Shown: piece after piece, positions 1 through 5,065 of the stretch
Layout: each line of letters starts with the position of its first letter
Position numbering within the stretch: position 1 is the stretch's first letter
Assembly: GCA_945931735.1 (NCBI GenBank)
Contig: CAMEPN010000165.1
Location: 1 to 5,065, forward strand
DNA from: an uncultured Clostridia bacterium
Lineage (GTDB): Bacteria; Bacillota; Clostridia; Oscillospirales; Ruminococcaceae
Direction of reading: 5' to 3'
DNA length: 5,065 nucleotides
Notes under the pieces: generated by a model
What the model was told of the DNA's origin: nothing
What the model saw: only the letters and a program-made list of their open reading frames with translations
The model's database searches: none
Made by a program: the position numbers and the translations under genes

Positions 1-22
1 CTTACTCAGAATTAAATATTTT

Positions 23-51
23 GGGCGCATTGAAATATATGCGCCCTTTTT
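23..51 (+). terminator. Rho-independent terminator of an upstream transcript
   Basis: A perfect 8-bp stem, GGGCGCAT (23-30) pairing with ATGCGCCC (39-46), closes an 8-nt loop and is followed directly by five T (47-51). This is a classic intrinsic terminator for plus-strand transcription. On the minus strand the stem is not followed by a T run, so it is probably one-directional. It would end a transcript entering from the left. The upstream gene is not identifiable; a TAA at 13-15 could be its stop codon, but too little sequence remains to say. Confidence 0.85.
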
Positions 52-151
52 GCGCCTTGTGTCAAACAATGCGCGCCCGAGGGATATTCCCGCTCTCCGA
101 GTTGCAGCATGATAATTAAGCAAAATAGACAACAAATTTCCTTTATCCCGT

Positions 152-167
152 AAAAAATGTCCAAAAA
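152..167 (+). promoter_or_regulatory. Putative UP element / phased A-tracts
   Basis: Two A-tracts, 152-157 and 163-167, have centres about 10.5 bp apart, one helical turn. They lie roughly 41 to 56 bases upstream of the predicted transcription start, which is where the RNA polymerase alpha C-terminal domain binds UP elements. The tracts are seen directly; stimulation of the promoter is inferred from position and composition. Confidence 0.45.
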
Positions 168-172
168 TTGAT

Positions 173-201
173 TTGACAAATACGCCGTATAGTGGTATAA
201 T
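173..201 (+). promoter_or_regulatory. Sigma-A (sigma-70 type) promoter, full consensus
   Basis: The -35 hexamer TTGACA (173-178) and the -10 hexamer TATAAT (196-201) both match consensus exactly and are separated by the optimal 17 nt. TG at 193-194 adds an extended -10 element. Transcription should start near A208, giving a leader of about 73 nt before the radical SAM gene. This is the only convincing promoter in the window and probably drives the whole gene run. No operator or SOS-type (LexA) box is recognisable around it, so constitutive expression is the simplest inference. Confidence 0.92.
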
Positions 202-207
202 AAACTG

Positions 208-280
208 ATTAATTATTATCCTGCGGCAGTATCCGCCAATGAAAAAAGCAGGAAAATACAGCTAAGGAGTTGTTTGGAAA
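208..280 (+). promoter_or_regulatory. 5' leader with possible hairpin and mini-ORF
   Basis: The predicted leader runs from about A208 to the ATG at 281. CCTGC (220-224) can pair with GCAGG (248-252), and inside it GGC (225-227) can pair with GCC (235-237), giving a weak two-tier structure. An 8-codon reading frame, MKKAGKYS, runs from ATG 239 to TAA 263-265, and its stop overlaps the AAGGAG ribosome site (264-269) of the next gene. No Shine-Dalgarno precedes the mini-ORF. No known riboswitch class is recognised. A regulatory role is speculative. Confidence 0.3.
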
Positions 281-898
281 ATGACTGTTTTTTATAACTT
301 TGAAAAGAAAATGTATATAAATATAACAAACGGCTGCCCGTGCAGGTGCGTTTTCTGTATCAGAAACAACGGCGACAGTGTTTACGACAACGACAGCCTC
401 TGGCTCGAGCATGAGCCGGATTTCGAGGAGATAAAGGCGGCGTTCGAGGCGTTTGACAAAACGGGAATGACCGACGCGGTGTTCTGCGGGTTCGGCGAGC
501 CGACCGTCCGCGCGGATATGGTGGTAAAGACCGCCGAGTATATCAAGCAGCGCAGCGGCATGAGGATACGCCTTAACACCAACGGACTGGTAAGGCTCAT
601 TCACCCCGATTTCGATATAAACCGCTTCAAGGGGCTTATCGACGCGGTGTCCATCAGCCTTAACGCGCCCGACGCGAAGCGCTATAACGAGGTCACCCGC
701 CCGAGCTTCGGCGAGAAGTCGTTCGACGCGATGATAGATTTCGCGCTGGATATGAAGAAAATCTGTCCGAGCGTAGGGTTTACCGTTGTCGACATTATCT
801 CCGAGGAGGAGATAGAAAGGTGCAGGCAGATATCCGAGGAGCTTCAGATACCCCTTAGAGTGCGCGCCTATGTCACCGACAACGAGAGCTACACCTGA
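281..898 (+). CDS. Radical SAM protein, TatD family-associated
   Basis: This 205-residue protein is a compact radical SAM enzyme. It carries the [4Fe-4S]-binding motif CX3CX2C at C19, C23 and C26, with an extra cysteine at C21. It also has GFGEPT at 70-75 (the GGE-like SAM-binding motif), RLNTNGL at 97-103 and a SISLNAP strand at 124-130. The segment CPCRCVFCIRNNGDS followed by DSLWLEHEP is typical of the small TatD-linked radical SAM family, usually about 200 residues and often encoded beside tatD nucleases. The substrate is unknown; a SAM-derived 5'-deoxyadenosyl radical reaction in the cytoplasm is inferred from the family. The ATG at 281 is preferred because AAGGAG (264-269) precedes it; a second in-frame ATG lies at 311. 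It is the first gene after the promoter and ends 1 nt before ruvC. No tatD gene is visible in the window. Confidence 0.88.
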   Translation: MTVFYNFEKKMYINITNGCPCRCVFCIRNNGDSVYDNDSLWLEHEPDFEEIKAAFEAFDKTGMTDAVFCGFGEPTVRADMVVKTAEYIKQRSGMRIRLNTNGLVRLIHPDFDINRFKGLIDAVSISLNAPDAKRYNEVTRPSFGEKSFDAMIDFALDMKKICPSVGFTVVDIISEEEIERCRQISEELQIPLRVRAYVTDNESYT

Positions 899-899
899 T

Positions 900-1415
900 A
901 TGAGGATACTCGGAATTGACCCGGGCTATGCGATAGTCGGGTACGGGGTGCTGGATTACGACAACGTCGCCTTTAAGACGGTGAATTACGGCGCGATAAC
1001 AACTGCGCCCGATACATCGTTCGACAGGCGGCTCGCCGAAATTTACGACGATATGTGCAGTATCCTCGATATGTTCAAGCCCGACTGCATGAGCATCGAA
1101 AAGCTTTATTTCAACACCAATATTACCACGGGAATAGATGTCGCGCAGGCGCGCGGGGTGACGATGCTCGCCGCGGCGCAGCGCGGGATACCCATATACG
1201 AATATACGCCGCTTCAGGTCAAGGTCGCGGTCACGGGCTACGGCAGGGCGGAAAAGCACCAGATGCAGGAAATGACAAAGAATATCCTCCGTCTGAAGGC
1301 TGTCCCCAAGCCCGACGACACCGCCGACGCGCTAGCCATAGCGATATGCCACGGGCATACGGGCGGGTCGCGGCTGGCGCAGATAACGGAAAGCGGGAAA
1401 GGAAATACAACATGA
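900..1415 (+). CDS. ruvC: Crossover junction endodeoxyribonuclease RuvC
   Basis: RuvC is the dimeric resolvase that cuts Holliday junctions symmetrically at the end of homologous recombination, working with RuvAB. The 171-residue product has the RNase H-like fold signature LGIDPG at 4-9 and all four metal-binding acidic residues: D7, E67 (in SIEKLYF), D140 and D143 (in PDDTADALA), matching E. coli D7, E66, D138 and D141. The family motif GIDVAQARG is at 78-86. I chose ATG 900 because it puts the first beta strand at the N-terminus, as is normal for RuvC. An in-frame ATG at 870 would add ten residues encoded inside the upstream gene. The ribosome site is weak (GAGAG, 884-888), and the stop of the radical SAM gene lies 1 nt upstream, so translation is probably coupled. 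Its own stop overlaps the ruvA start (ATGA). It looks intact and functional. Confidence 0.96.
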   Translation: MRILGIDPGYAIVGYGVLDYDNVAFKTVNYGAITTAPDTSFDRRLAEIYDDMCSILDMFKPDCMSIEKLYFNTNITTGIDVAQARGVTMLAAAQRGIPIYEYTPLQVKVAVTGYGRAEKHQMQEMTKNILRLKAVPKPDDTADALAIAICHGHTGGSRLAQITESGKGNTT

Positions 1416-2005
1416 TTTACAGTGTTCGCGGAGAGCTTGTGCATACCGAGGCGGGGCTTGCCGTCGTGGAGTGCGGCGGGGTGGGCTACGCCTGCCGCAC
1501 TACGGCGAATACGCTCGCGAAAATTCGCAGCGGCGGCGAGGTAAAGCTCTTCACATATCTTCATATAACGGAAAACGCAGTCGACCTGTTCGGCTTCGCG
1601 GACAGCGGCGAGCTTCAATGCTTTAAGCAGCTTATCTCCGTTTCGGGAGTAGGCCCCAAGGCGGCGCTTTCGATACTGTCCGATATTACGCCGTCCAAGC
1701 TTGCGCTGTGCGTCGCGACGGGCGACAGCAAGACGCTCACCCGCTCCCCGGGAATAGGCGCGAAGATCGCGCAGAGGATAGTGCTCGAGCTTAAGGACAA
1801 GGTCGCGAAGGAGCAGCGGGTGTCCGCACAGGAGTTCGCGGGAGGTTCCGCGCCCGCTGCGGCGGGGAACGCCGTGCAGGAGGCGCTCAACGCGCTCGCG
1901 GTGCTCGGTTTCGCGCCCGTTCAGGCGCAGGAGGCTCTTAAAGGCGCGGACGCGTCGCTTCCCGTTGAGGAGCTTATCAAGTACGCGCTGAAAAATCTCG
2001 GGTAA
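1412..2005 (+). CDS. ruvA: Holliday junction DNA helicase subunit RuvA
   Basis: RuvA binds four-way junctions as a tetramer and loads the RuvB motors that drive branch migration. The 197-residue protein (E. coli has 203) shows the expected three parts: an OB-fold at about 1-62 (MIYSVRGEL, ECGGVGYAC), two helix-hairpin-helix DNA-binding motifs (LISVSGVGPKAA, about 74-85, and LTRSPGIGAKIAQRI, about 109-123), and a C-terminal RuvB-contacting domain at about 153-197 after an Ala/Gly-rich linker. The acidic pin is E54-N55 where E. coli has E55-D56, so the second acidic residue is replaced. The start overlaps the ruvC stop in an ATGA arrangement, with AAAGGAA at 1398-1404 as ribosome site. An in-frame extension upstream inside ruvC exists but has no RuvA homology. 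Unusually, the next gene is not ruvB. Confidence 0.96.
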   Translation: MIYSVRGELVHTEAGLAVVECGGVGYACRTTANTLAKIRSGGEVKLFTYLHITENAVDLFGFADSGELQCFKQLISVSGVGPKAALSILSDITPSKLALCVATGDSKTLTRSPGIGAKIAQRIVLELKDKVAKEQRVSAQEFAGGSAPAAAGNAVQEALNALAVLGFAPVQAQEALKGADASLPVEELIKYALKNLG

Positions 2006-2044
2006 ATTATATCTTCCGATATACGCCGAAAAATCTCGGATAAA
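1982..2044 (+). repeat. Imperfect tandem duplication of the ruvA 3' end
   Basis: The last bases of ruvA are repeated 38 nt downstream in the spacer. The block GAAAAATCTCGG occurs at 1990-2001 and again at 2028-2039, each copy followed by one variable base and TAAA. Both copies are preceded by TACGC (1982-1986 and 2022-2026), with a 2-nt difference in spacing. The second copy is out of frame and non-coding; its trailing TAAA runs into the ribosome site of the next gene. The repeat is visible directly; origin by local tandem duplication is inferred. Confidence 0.7.
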
Positions 2045-2050
2045 GGAGAT
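2044..2050 (+). promoter_or_regulatory. Ribosome binding site fixing a TTG start
   Basis: AGGAGAT lies 8 nt before TTG 2059, an optimal distance. It supports a TTG start for the TPR protein over the next in-frame ATG at 2101, which would cut into the first membrane segment and has no good ribosome site. Confidence 0.85.
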
Positions 2051-2058
2051 TTACTGAT

Positions 2059-2970
2059 TTGAACAAAAACGGAAATTCGCCAAACGCATATTCCGCGTGG
2101 ATGATAGTGGTCGGCTGCATTTCGGGCGTTCTGCTGTGCGCACTGATGATGTGGTTCACGTCGGACGATCTCGACACCGCGCTCACTGTCGCGGCGGTAA
2201 TGGGCTTTATGGCAGCCTGCGTTGCCGCAGTCGTCGCGGTGCAGTGTACGTTCGTGCCTTATCTAAAAAGAAAAAAGGCGGCGCTGACCGCGCTCGGAAG
2301 CCACGGAATTTCCGCGGTCATGAGCGACAAGACCGCCCGCACCTGCTACAAGGGGATATATGAGCTGTTCAAGGGCGACTGCGTAAAGGCGGAAAAACTG
2401 CTTTACGAAGCGCTTGACCGCTCGGACGTGCGACAAAATCAGCTTTTCTGCGTGGAGTGGCTCGGGCATATTTACGAGGAAACAAGAGATCGTTCTAAGC
2501 TGATGTGGTGCTACCGCAAGGCAGTGGAGCTTGCTCCGGACAATCCCGACGCACAGTGCAGGCTCGGGCAGGAGTACTTCTCCGACGGCAGCCTTGACAA
2601 CTCGATGCACTGCTTTGAGCAGGCGCTTAAGTACGACCCGAACAACGGCTACGCATATTACAGCATGGCGAGGATACACATGATACGCGGCGAGGACGAC
2701 AAGGCTCAGGAGCTTTTGGACAGGCTTCTCACGATAAATCAGAGCCACCCGCTCGTGTACGAGGAGCTGGCGATGTTCAGCGCGATGCACGGCGACAGGG
2801 AAAAGGCGGAGGAATACAGCAGCAAGGCGATGCTCTGCGGTTACAGAGAGCCGGAGCAGCTTAACGCCCGCATAACCGCGATACTTAAATTCGGACAGGC
2901 GGAAAACGTCACGGGAGAGGATCTTCCGCAGGAATACTACCGCCGCGTCACTATATCCGATACGGAATAA
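2059..2970 (+). CDS. Membrane-anchored tetratricopeptide repeat protein, function unknown
   Basis: This 303-residue protein has a short polar N-terminus and two hydrophobic membrane segments at about 14-33 and 41-68. The second is followed by the basic stretch KRKK (70-73), which suggests that both termini are cytoplasmic (positive-inside rule). The rest is an array of roughly five TPR-like helical hairpins, about 96-129, 130-163, 164-197, 198-231 and 232-265. The clearest units end in YRKAVELAPDNPD and FEQALKYDPNNGY. TPR arrays bind partner proteins; no catalytic motif is seen. Translation starts at TTG 2059, supported by AGGAGAT at 2044-2050. The gene sits between ruvA and ruvB, 53 nt after the first and 18 nt before the second. 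A role in recombination is possible only by location; it may simply be a passenger in the operon. Confidence 0.8.
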   Translation: MNKNGNSPNAYSAWMIVVGCISGVLLCALMMWFTSDDLDTALTVAAVMGFMAACVAAVVAVQCTFVPYLKRKKAALTALGSHGISAVMSDKTARTCYKGIYELFKGDCVKAEKLLYEALDRSDVRQNQLFCVEWLGHIYEETRDRSKLMWCYRKAVELAPDNPDAQCRLGQEYFSDGSLDNSMHCFEQALKYDPNNGYAYYSMARIHMIRGEDDKAQELLDRLLTINQSHPLVYEELAMFSAMHGDREKAEEYSSKAMLCGYREPEQLNARITAILKFGQAENVTGEDLPQEYYRRVTISDTE

Positions 2971-2973
2971 AAA

Positions 2974-2980
2974 GGGAGGG
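2974..2980 (+). promoter_or_regulatory. Ribosome binding site of ruvB
   Basis: GGGAGGG ends 8 nt before ATG 2989. A second purine block, AAGGA (2982-2986), sits 11 nt before the in-frame ATG at 2998. The stronger site and better spacing favour 2989 as the start, although the choice changes the protein by only three residues. Confidence 0.65.
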
Positions 2981-2988
2981 CAAGGAAA

Positions 2989-4044
2989 ATGCTTGAAATG
3001 TCGAACGACGAGCTGGATTTTAACCCCTCGGAGCGGATAGTCGAGCCGTCATACAGCGAGAGCGACAGCGATGTCGAGCTTTCGCTGCGCCCCAAGACCC
3101 TCGCCGAATATATCGGACAGGACAAGGTCAAGGAAAACATGGCTGTTTACATTGAAGCGGCGAAGAAGCGCGGCGAGTGCCTTGACCATGTGCTGCTTTA
3201 CGGCCCGCCAGGGCTTGGAAAGACTACGCTTTCCTGCATCATTGCGAACGAGATGGGCGTTAATATCCGCGTAACATCGGGTCCCGCTATCGAAAAGGCG
3301 GGCGACCTTGCGGCGCTGCTGACAAATTTACAGCCGAACGACGTGCTGTTTATCGACGAGATACACCGCCTGCCGCGGCAGGTGGAGGAGGTGCTTTATC
3401 CCGCGATGGAGGACTATGTTCTCGATATCGTTATGGGAAACGGCCCGGCGGCAAGGTCGATAAGGATAGACCTGCCGAAATTCACGCTCATCGGCGCGAC
3501 GACCCGCTCGGGACAGCTCTCCGCGCCTCTGCGCGACCGCTTCGGAGTTGTTCAGCGGCTCGAGCTGTACACCCACGCGCAGCTCTGCGACATTGTTCAG
3601 CGCTCGGCGGTGATACTCGGTATACCCTGCGCAAAGGACGGCGCGATGGAGATAGCGAAGCGCTCGCGCGGAACGCCCCGTATCGCGAACAGGCTGCTTA
3701 AAAGGGTGCGCGATTTCGCGGAGGTGCTCGGCGACGGGAAGATAACGCGCGATATCGCGGACATGGCGCTCGGCAAGCTGGAGATAGACAGGCTCGGACT
3801 GGACAGCCTTGACAGGCGGTTTCTCGAGATGATGATAAAGGGCTACAACGGCGGCCCCGTCGGGCTGGCGACGCTCGCTTCCGCGCTCAACGAGGAGGCG
3901 GTCACGCTGGAGGACGTCTGCGAGCCGTACCTCATGCAGCTCGGCTTTGTCGCAAAGACCCCGCGCGGCAGGATAGCGACCTCGCTTGCCTATAAGCATT
4001 TGGGAATACTTCAGGACGGACAGCAGACGCTGGACGAAATGTGA
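2989..4044 (+). CDS. ruvB: Holliday junction branch migration ATPase RuvB
   Basis: RuvB is the hexameric AAA+ motor that pulls DNA through RuvA-bound Holliday junctions. The 351-residue protein is complete (E. coli has 336) with an extended acidic N-terminus. Visible motifs in order are: the RuvB N-terminal [12 protein letters not shown] (33-44), Walker A GPPGLGKT (72-79), Walker B FIDEIHRL (121-128), sensor 1 GATTR (169-173), the arginine-finger segment PLRDRFG (180-186), sensor 2 [11 protein letters not shown] (227-237), and a C-terminal winged-helix DNA-binding domain from about 265 that includes [10 protein letters not shown] (319-328). No key residue is missing. It lies 18 nt after the TPR gene and 18 nt before the methyltransferase gene, so it is still in the same transcription unit as ruvC and ruvA despite the intervening gene. 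Confidence 0.97.
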   Translation: MLEMSNDELDFNPSERIVEPSYSESDSDVELSLRPKTLAEYIGQDKVKENMAVYIEAAKKRGECLDHVLLYGPPGLGKTTLSCIIANEMGVNIRVTSGPAIEKAGDLAALLTNLQPNDVLFIDEIHRLPRQVEEVLYPAMEDYVLDIVMGNGPAARSIRIDLPKFTLIGATTRSGQLSAPLRDRFGVVQRLELYTHAQLCDIVQRSAVILGIPCAKDGAMEIAKRSRGTPRIANRLLKRVRDFAEVLGDGKITRDIADMALGKLEIDRLGLDSLDRRFLEMMIKGYNGGPVGLATLASALNEEAVTLEDVCEPYLMQLGFVAKTPRGRIATSLAYKHLGILQDGQQTLDEM

Positions 4045-4062
4045 TATATAGGGACAGAAGAA

Positions 4063-4929
4063 ATGAGAATATCCGACAAATGGCAGGACTACTGCCTTAT
4101 CGACACTGCCGACGGAGAGCGGCTCGAGCGCTGGGGAAACGTCACGCTCATCAGACCCGACCCGCAGATAATCTGGAAGTGCCGCGGGGCTGCTCCCGAA
4201 TGGAACAGCGCGCACGCGAAATACAACCGCTCAAGCTCGGGCGGAGGCTCGTGGGATTACCGCAGGAAACTCCCCGAGAGCTGGCAGATAAGCTACGGCG
4301 AGCTAAATTTCCTAGTAAAACCGACCGGCTTCAAGCATACTGGGCTGTTCCCCGAGCAGGCGGTAAACTGGGACTACTGCATGAACGAGATACGCGCGGC
4401 GGGGCGGCCGATAAACGTGCTTAACCTGTTCGCATACACGGGAGGAGCGACGCTCGCCTGCGCGGCGGCGGGCGCTTCCGTGTGCCACTGCGACGCGGTA
4501 AAGGGCATGGTGGACTGGGCGCGGACGAACGCGAAGCTTTCGGGGCTTTCGGACAAGCCGATACGCTGGATAGTCGACGACGCGGCGAAGTTCATCGCGC
4601 GGGAGATACGCCGCGGAACGCGCTACGACGGGATAATCCTTGATCCCCCGAGCTACGGCAGGGGGACTAATGGCGAAATGTGGAAGCTCGAGGACAACAT
4701 CTACGACCTTATGATGATGGTGACGCAGCTTCTTTCGGACAAGCCGCTTTTCATACTGCTCAACAGCTACACGACGGGGCTTTCCGCGTCGGTCATGAGC
4801 TATCTGCTGCAAATGACTGTCGGGCAGAGGTTCGATATCGACGTCATCTCCGAGGAGATAGGTCTGCCGGTAAAGCAGACGGGAATGGCGCTGCCGTGCG
4901 GAAGTACGGCGATAGTAAGGTTTAAGTGA
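4063..4929 (+). CDS. Class I SAM-dependent methyltransferase (RlmI/RlmK-like, COG1092 type)
   Basis: This 288-residue protein has a Rossmann-fold methyltransferase core. The SAM-binding motif I is NLFAYTGGAT (121-130), an acidic residue at D144 follows the second strand, motif III is DD at 172-173, and motif IV is LDPPSYG (193-199), the DPP[SF]Y-type catalytic loop of RNA and other planar-base methyltransferases. The upstream segment GFKHTGLFPEQ (89-99) is typical of the family resembling the 23S rRNA cytosine methyltransferases RlmI and RlmK. It lacks an obvious N-terminal PUA RNA-binding domain, and its first 80 residues are unlike RlmI. An rRNA cytosine-C5 or guanine-N7 target is plausible but unproven. 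The start at ATG 4063 is 18 nt after the ruvB stop, with only a weak purine-rich ribosome site (AGAAG at 4056-4060). Confidence 0.82.
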   Translation: MRISDKWQDYCLIDTADGERLERWGNVTLIRPDPQIIWKCRGAAPEWNSAHAKYNRSSSGGGSWDYRRKLPESWQISYGELNFLVKPTGFKHTGLFPEQAVNWDYCMNEIRAAGRPINVLNLFAYTGGATLACAAAGASVCHCDAVKGMVDWARTNAKLSGLSDKPIRWIVDDAAKFIAREIRRGTRYDGIILDPPSYGRGTNGEMWKLEDNIYDLMMMVTQLLSDKPLFILLNSYTTGLSASVMSYLLQMTVGQRFDIDVISEEIGLPVKQTGMALPCGSTAIVRFK

Positions 4930-4937
4930 GAGATTAG

Positions 4938-4944
4938 AGGAGAT
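4938..4944 (+). promoter_or_regulatory. Ribosome binding site fixing a TTG start for the ecfA-like gene
   Basis: AGGAGAT, the same heptamer as upstream of the TPR gene, precedes TTG 4948; its GGAG core ends 5 nt before the start codon. No ATG or GTG lies nearby in frame before the conserved ATPase N-terminal strand, so TTG is the best start. Confidence 0.75.
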
Positions 4945-4947
4945 AAC

Positions 4948-5065
4948 TTGAACAACATCATAGAAGTAGAAAACCTGTGCTTTGATTATATAACGCACGA
5001 CGACGACGGCAACGTGACCGAGCGCAACGAGGTGTTGAAGGACATCAGCCTTTCGGTGCCCGAGG
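4948..5065 (+). CDS. Energy-coupling factor transporter ATP-binding protein, N-terminal fragment
   Basis: Only the first 39 codons are present and the gene runs off the right edge. The product begins MNNIIEVENLCFDY and continues through a DDDGNVTE insertion to VLKDISLSVPE. This is the first part of an ABC ATPase up to just before the Walker A motif, which would lie beyond the window. The IIEVENL start and the acidic 'DDGNVTE' insertion resemble EcfA-type ATPases of energy-coupling-factor vitamin and metal transporters in Clostridia. In those systems two EcfA ATPases and EcfT power various substrate-binding S components. The TTG start at 4948 follows AGGAGAT, 18 nt after the methyltransferase stop. 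A different ABC ATPase cannot be excluded without the rest of the gene. Confidence 0.72.
   Translation, partial: MNNIIEVENLCFDYITHDDDGNVTERNEVLKDISLSVPE

Noticed and set aside
81..91. Short inverted repeat GGGA-TAT-TCCC as an operator
   Set aside because: A 4-bp stem about 80 nt upstream of the -35 element is too short and too distant to support as a regulatory site.
3..119. Open plus-strand frame entering from the left edge
   Set aside because: It reads straight through the terminator hairpin and T run, and its translation has no recognisable features. Chance openness is more likely.
1055..1411. Upstream in-frame extension of ruvA inside ruvC
   Set aside because: The added residues are the out-of-frame shadow of ruvC. 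RuvA proteins begin at the MIYSVRGEL-type strand, and the ATGA overlap plus AAAGGAA support a start at 1412.
2008..2023. Small hairpin TATATC-TTCC-GATATA after ruvA as a terminator
   Set aside because: The stem is six mostly A-T pairs and no T run follows, so termination is unlikely.
2263..2790. Minus-strand open frame opposite the TPR gene
   Set aside because: The plus frame encodes regular TPR hairpins with a good ribosome site; the reverse frame shows no motif.
3328..4215. Long minus-strand open frame (295 codons) opposite ruvB
   Set aside because: It is antisense to the well-conserved ruvB and the methyltransferase start. Its translation is Arg/Ala/Val-rich without recognisable motifs, which is typical of the shadow of a GC-biased gene.
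2971..4947. Three successive intergenic gaps of exactly 18 nt (before ruvB, before the methyltransferase, before the ecfA-like gene)
   Set aside because: The three spacers do not share sequence beyond purine-rich ribosome sites. Equal length is likely coincidence, since short gaps are common in operons.
4312..4998. Minus-strand open frame (228 codons) opposite the methyltransferase
   Set aside because: It lies over a gene with clear methyltransferase motifs, and its product is low-complexity, rich in Arg, His and Val, with no family signature.

Overview
The window is a compact, all-plus-strand housekeeping segment. It most likely comes from a Gram-positive Clostridia-type bacterium, perhaps the Oscillospiraceae/Ruminococcaceae. 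That is inferred from several signs: a TatD-associated radical SAM protein, an energy-coupling-factor (ECF) transporter ATPase N-terminus, strong AGGAG-type ribosome sites that permit TTG starts, and clostridial-looking RuvA/RuvB sequences. Codons are GC-rich (many GCG, GAG, CTT) but ATA and AGG are also frequent, and the non-coding leader is AT-rich. The species cannot be named from this sequence alone.

Layout. Bases 1-280 are non-coding. They hold a rho-independent terminator for something upstream (23-51), then AT-rich DNA with two helically phased A-tracts, then a textbook sigma-A promoter (TTGACA, 17 nt, TATAAT, with an extended -10 TG), and a leader of about 73 nt. Six complete genes follow, plus the beginning of a seventh: a TatD-linked radical SAM protein (281-898), ruvC (900-1415), ruvA (1412-2005), a membrane-anchored TPR protein (2059-2970), ruvB (2989-4044), a class I SAM-dependent methyltransferase (4063-4929) and an EcfA-like ATPase (4948 to the window end). 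Gaps between genes are 1, -4, 53, 18, 18 and 18 nt. No internal terminator is visible, so the whole run is probably one operon read from the promoter at 173-201.

Function. RuvA, RuvB and RuvC form the Holliday-junction branch-migration and resolution machine and all look intact. The other genes have no obvious direct role in recombination. The TPR gene is unusual because it separates ruvA from ruvB, which are normally adjacent, and it starts just after a small duplication of the ruvA 3' end. The radical SAM gene is placed directly against ruvC.

I found no mobile element, CRISPR array, tRNA, rRNA or clearly novel system. The points worth a second look are modest: the split ruvAB arrangement, the duplicated ruvA tail, the structured leader with a mini-ORF, and an altered acidic-pin residue in RuvA.
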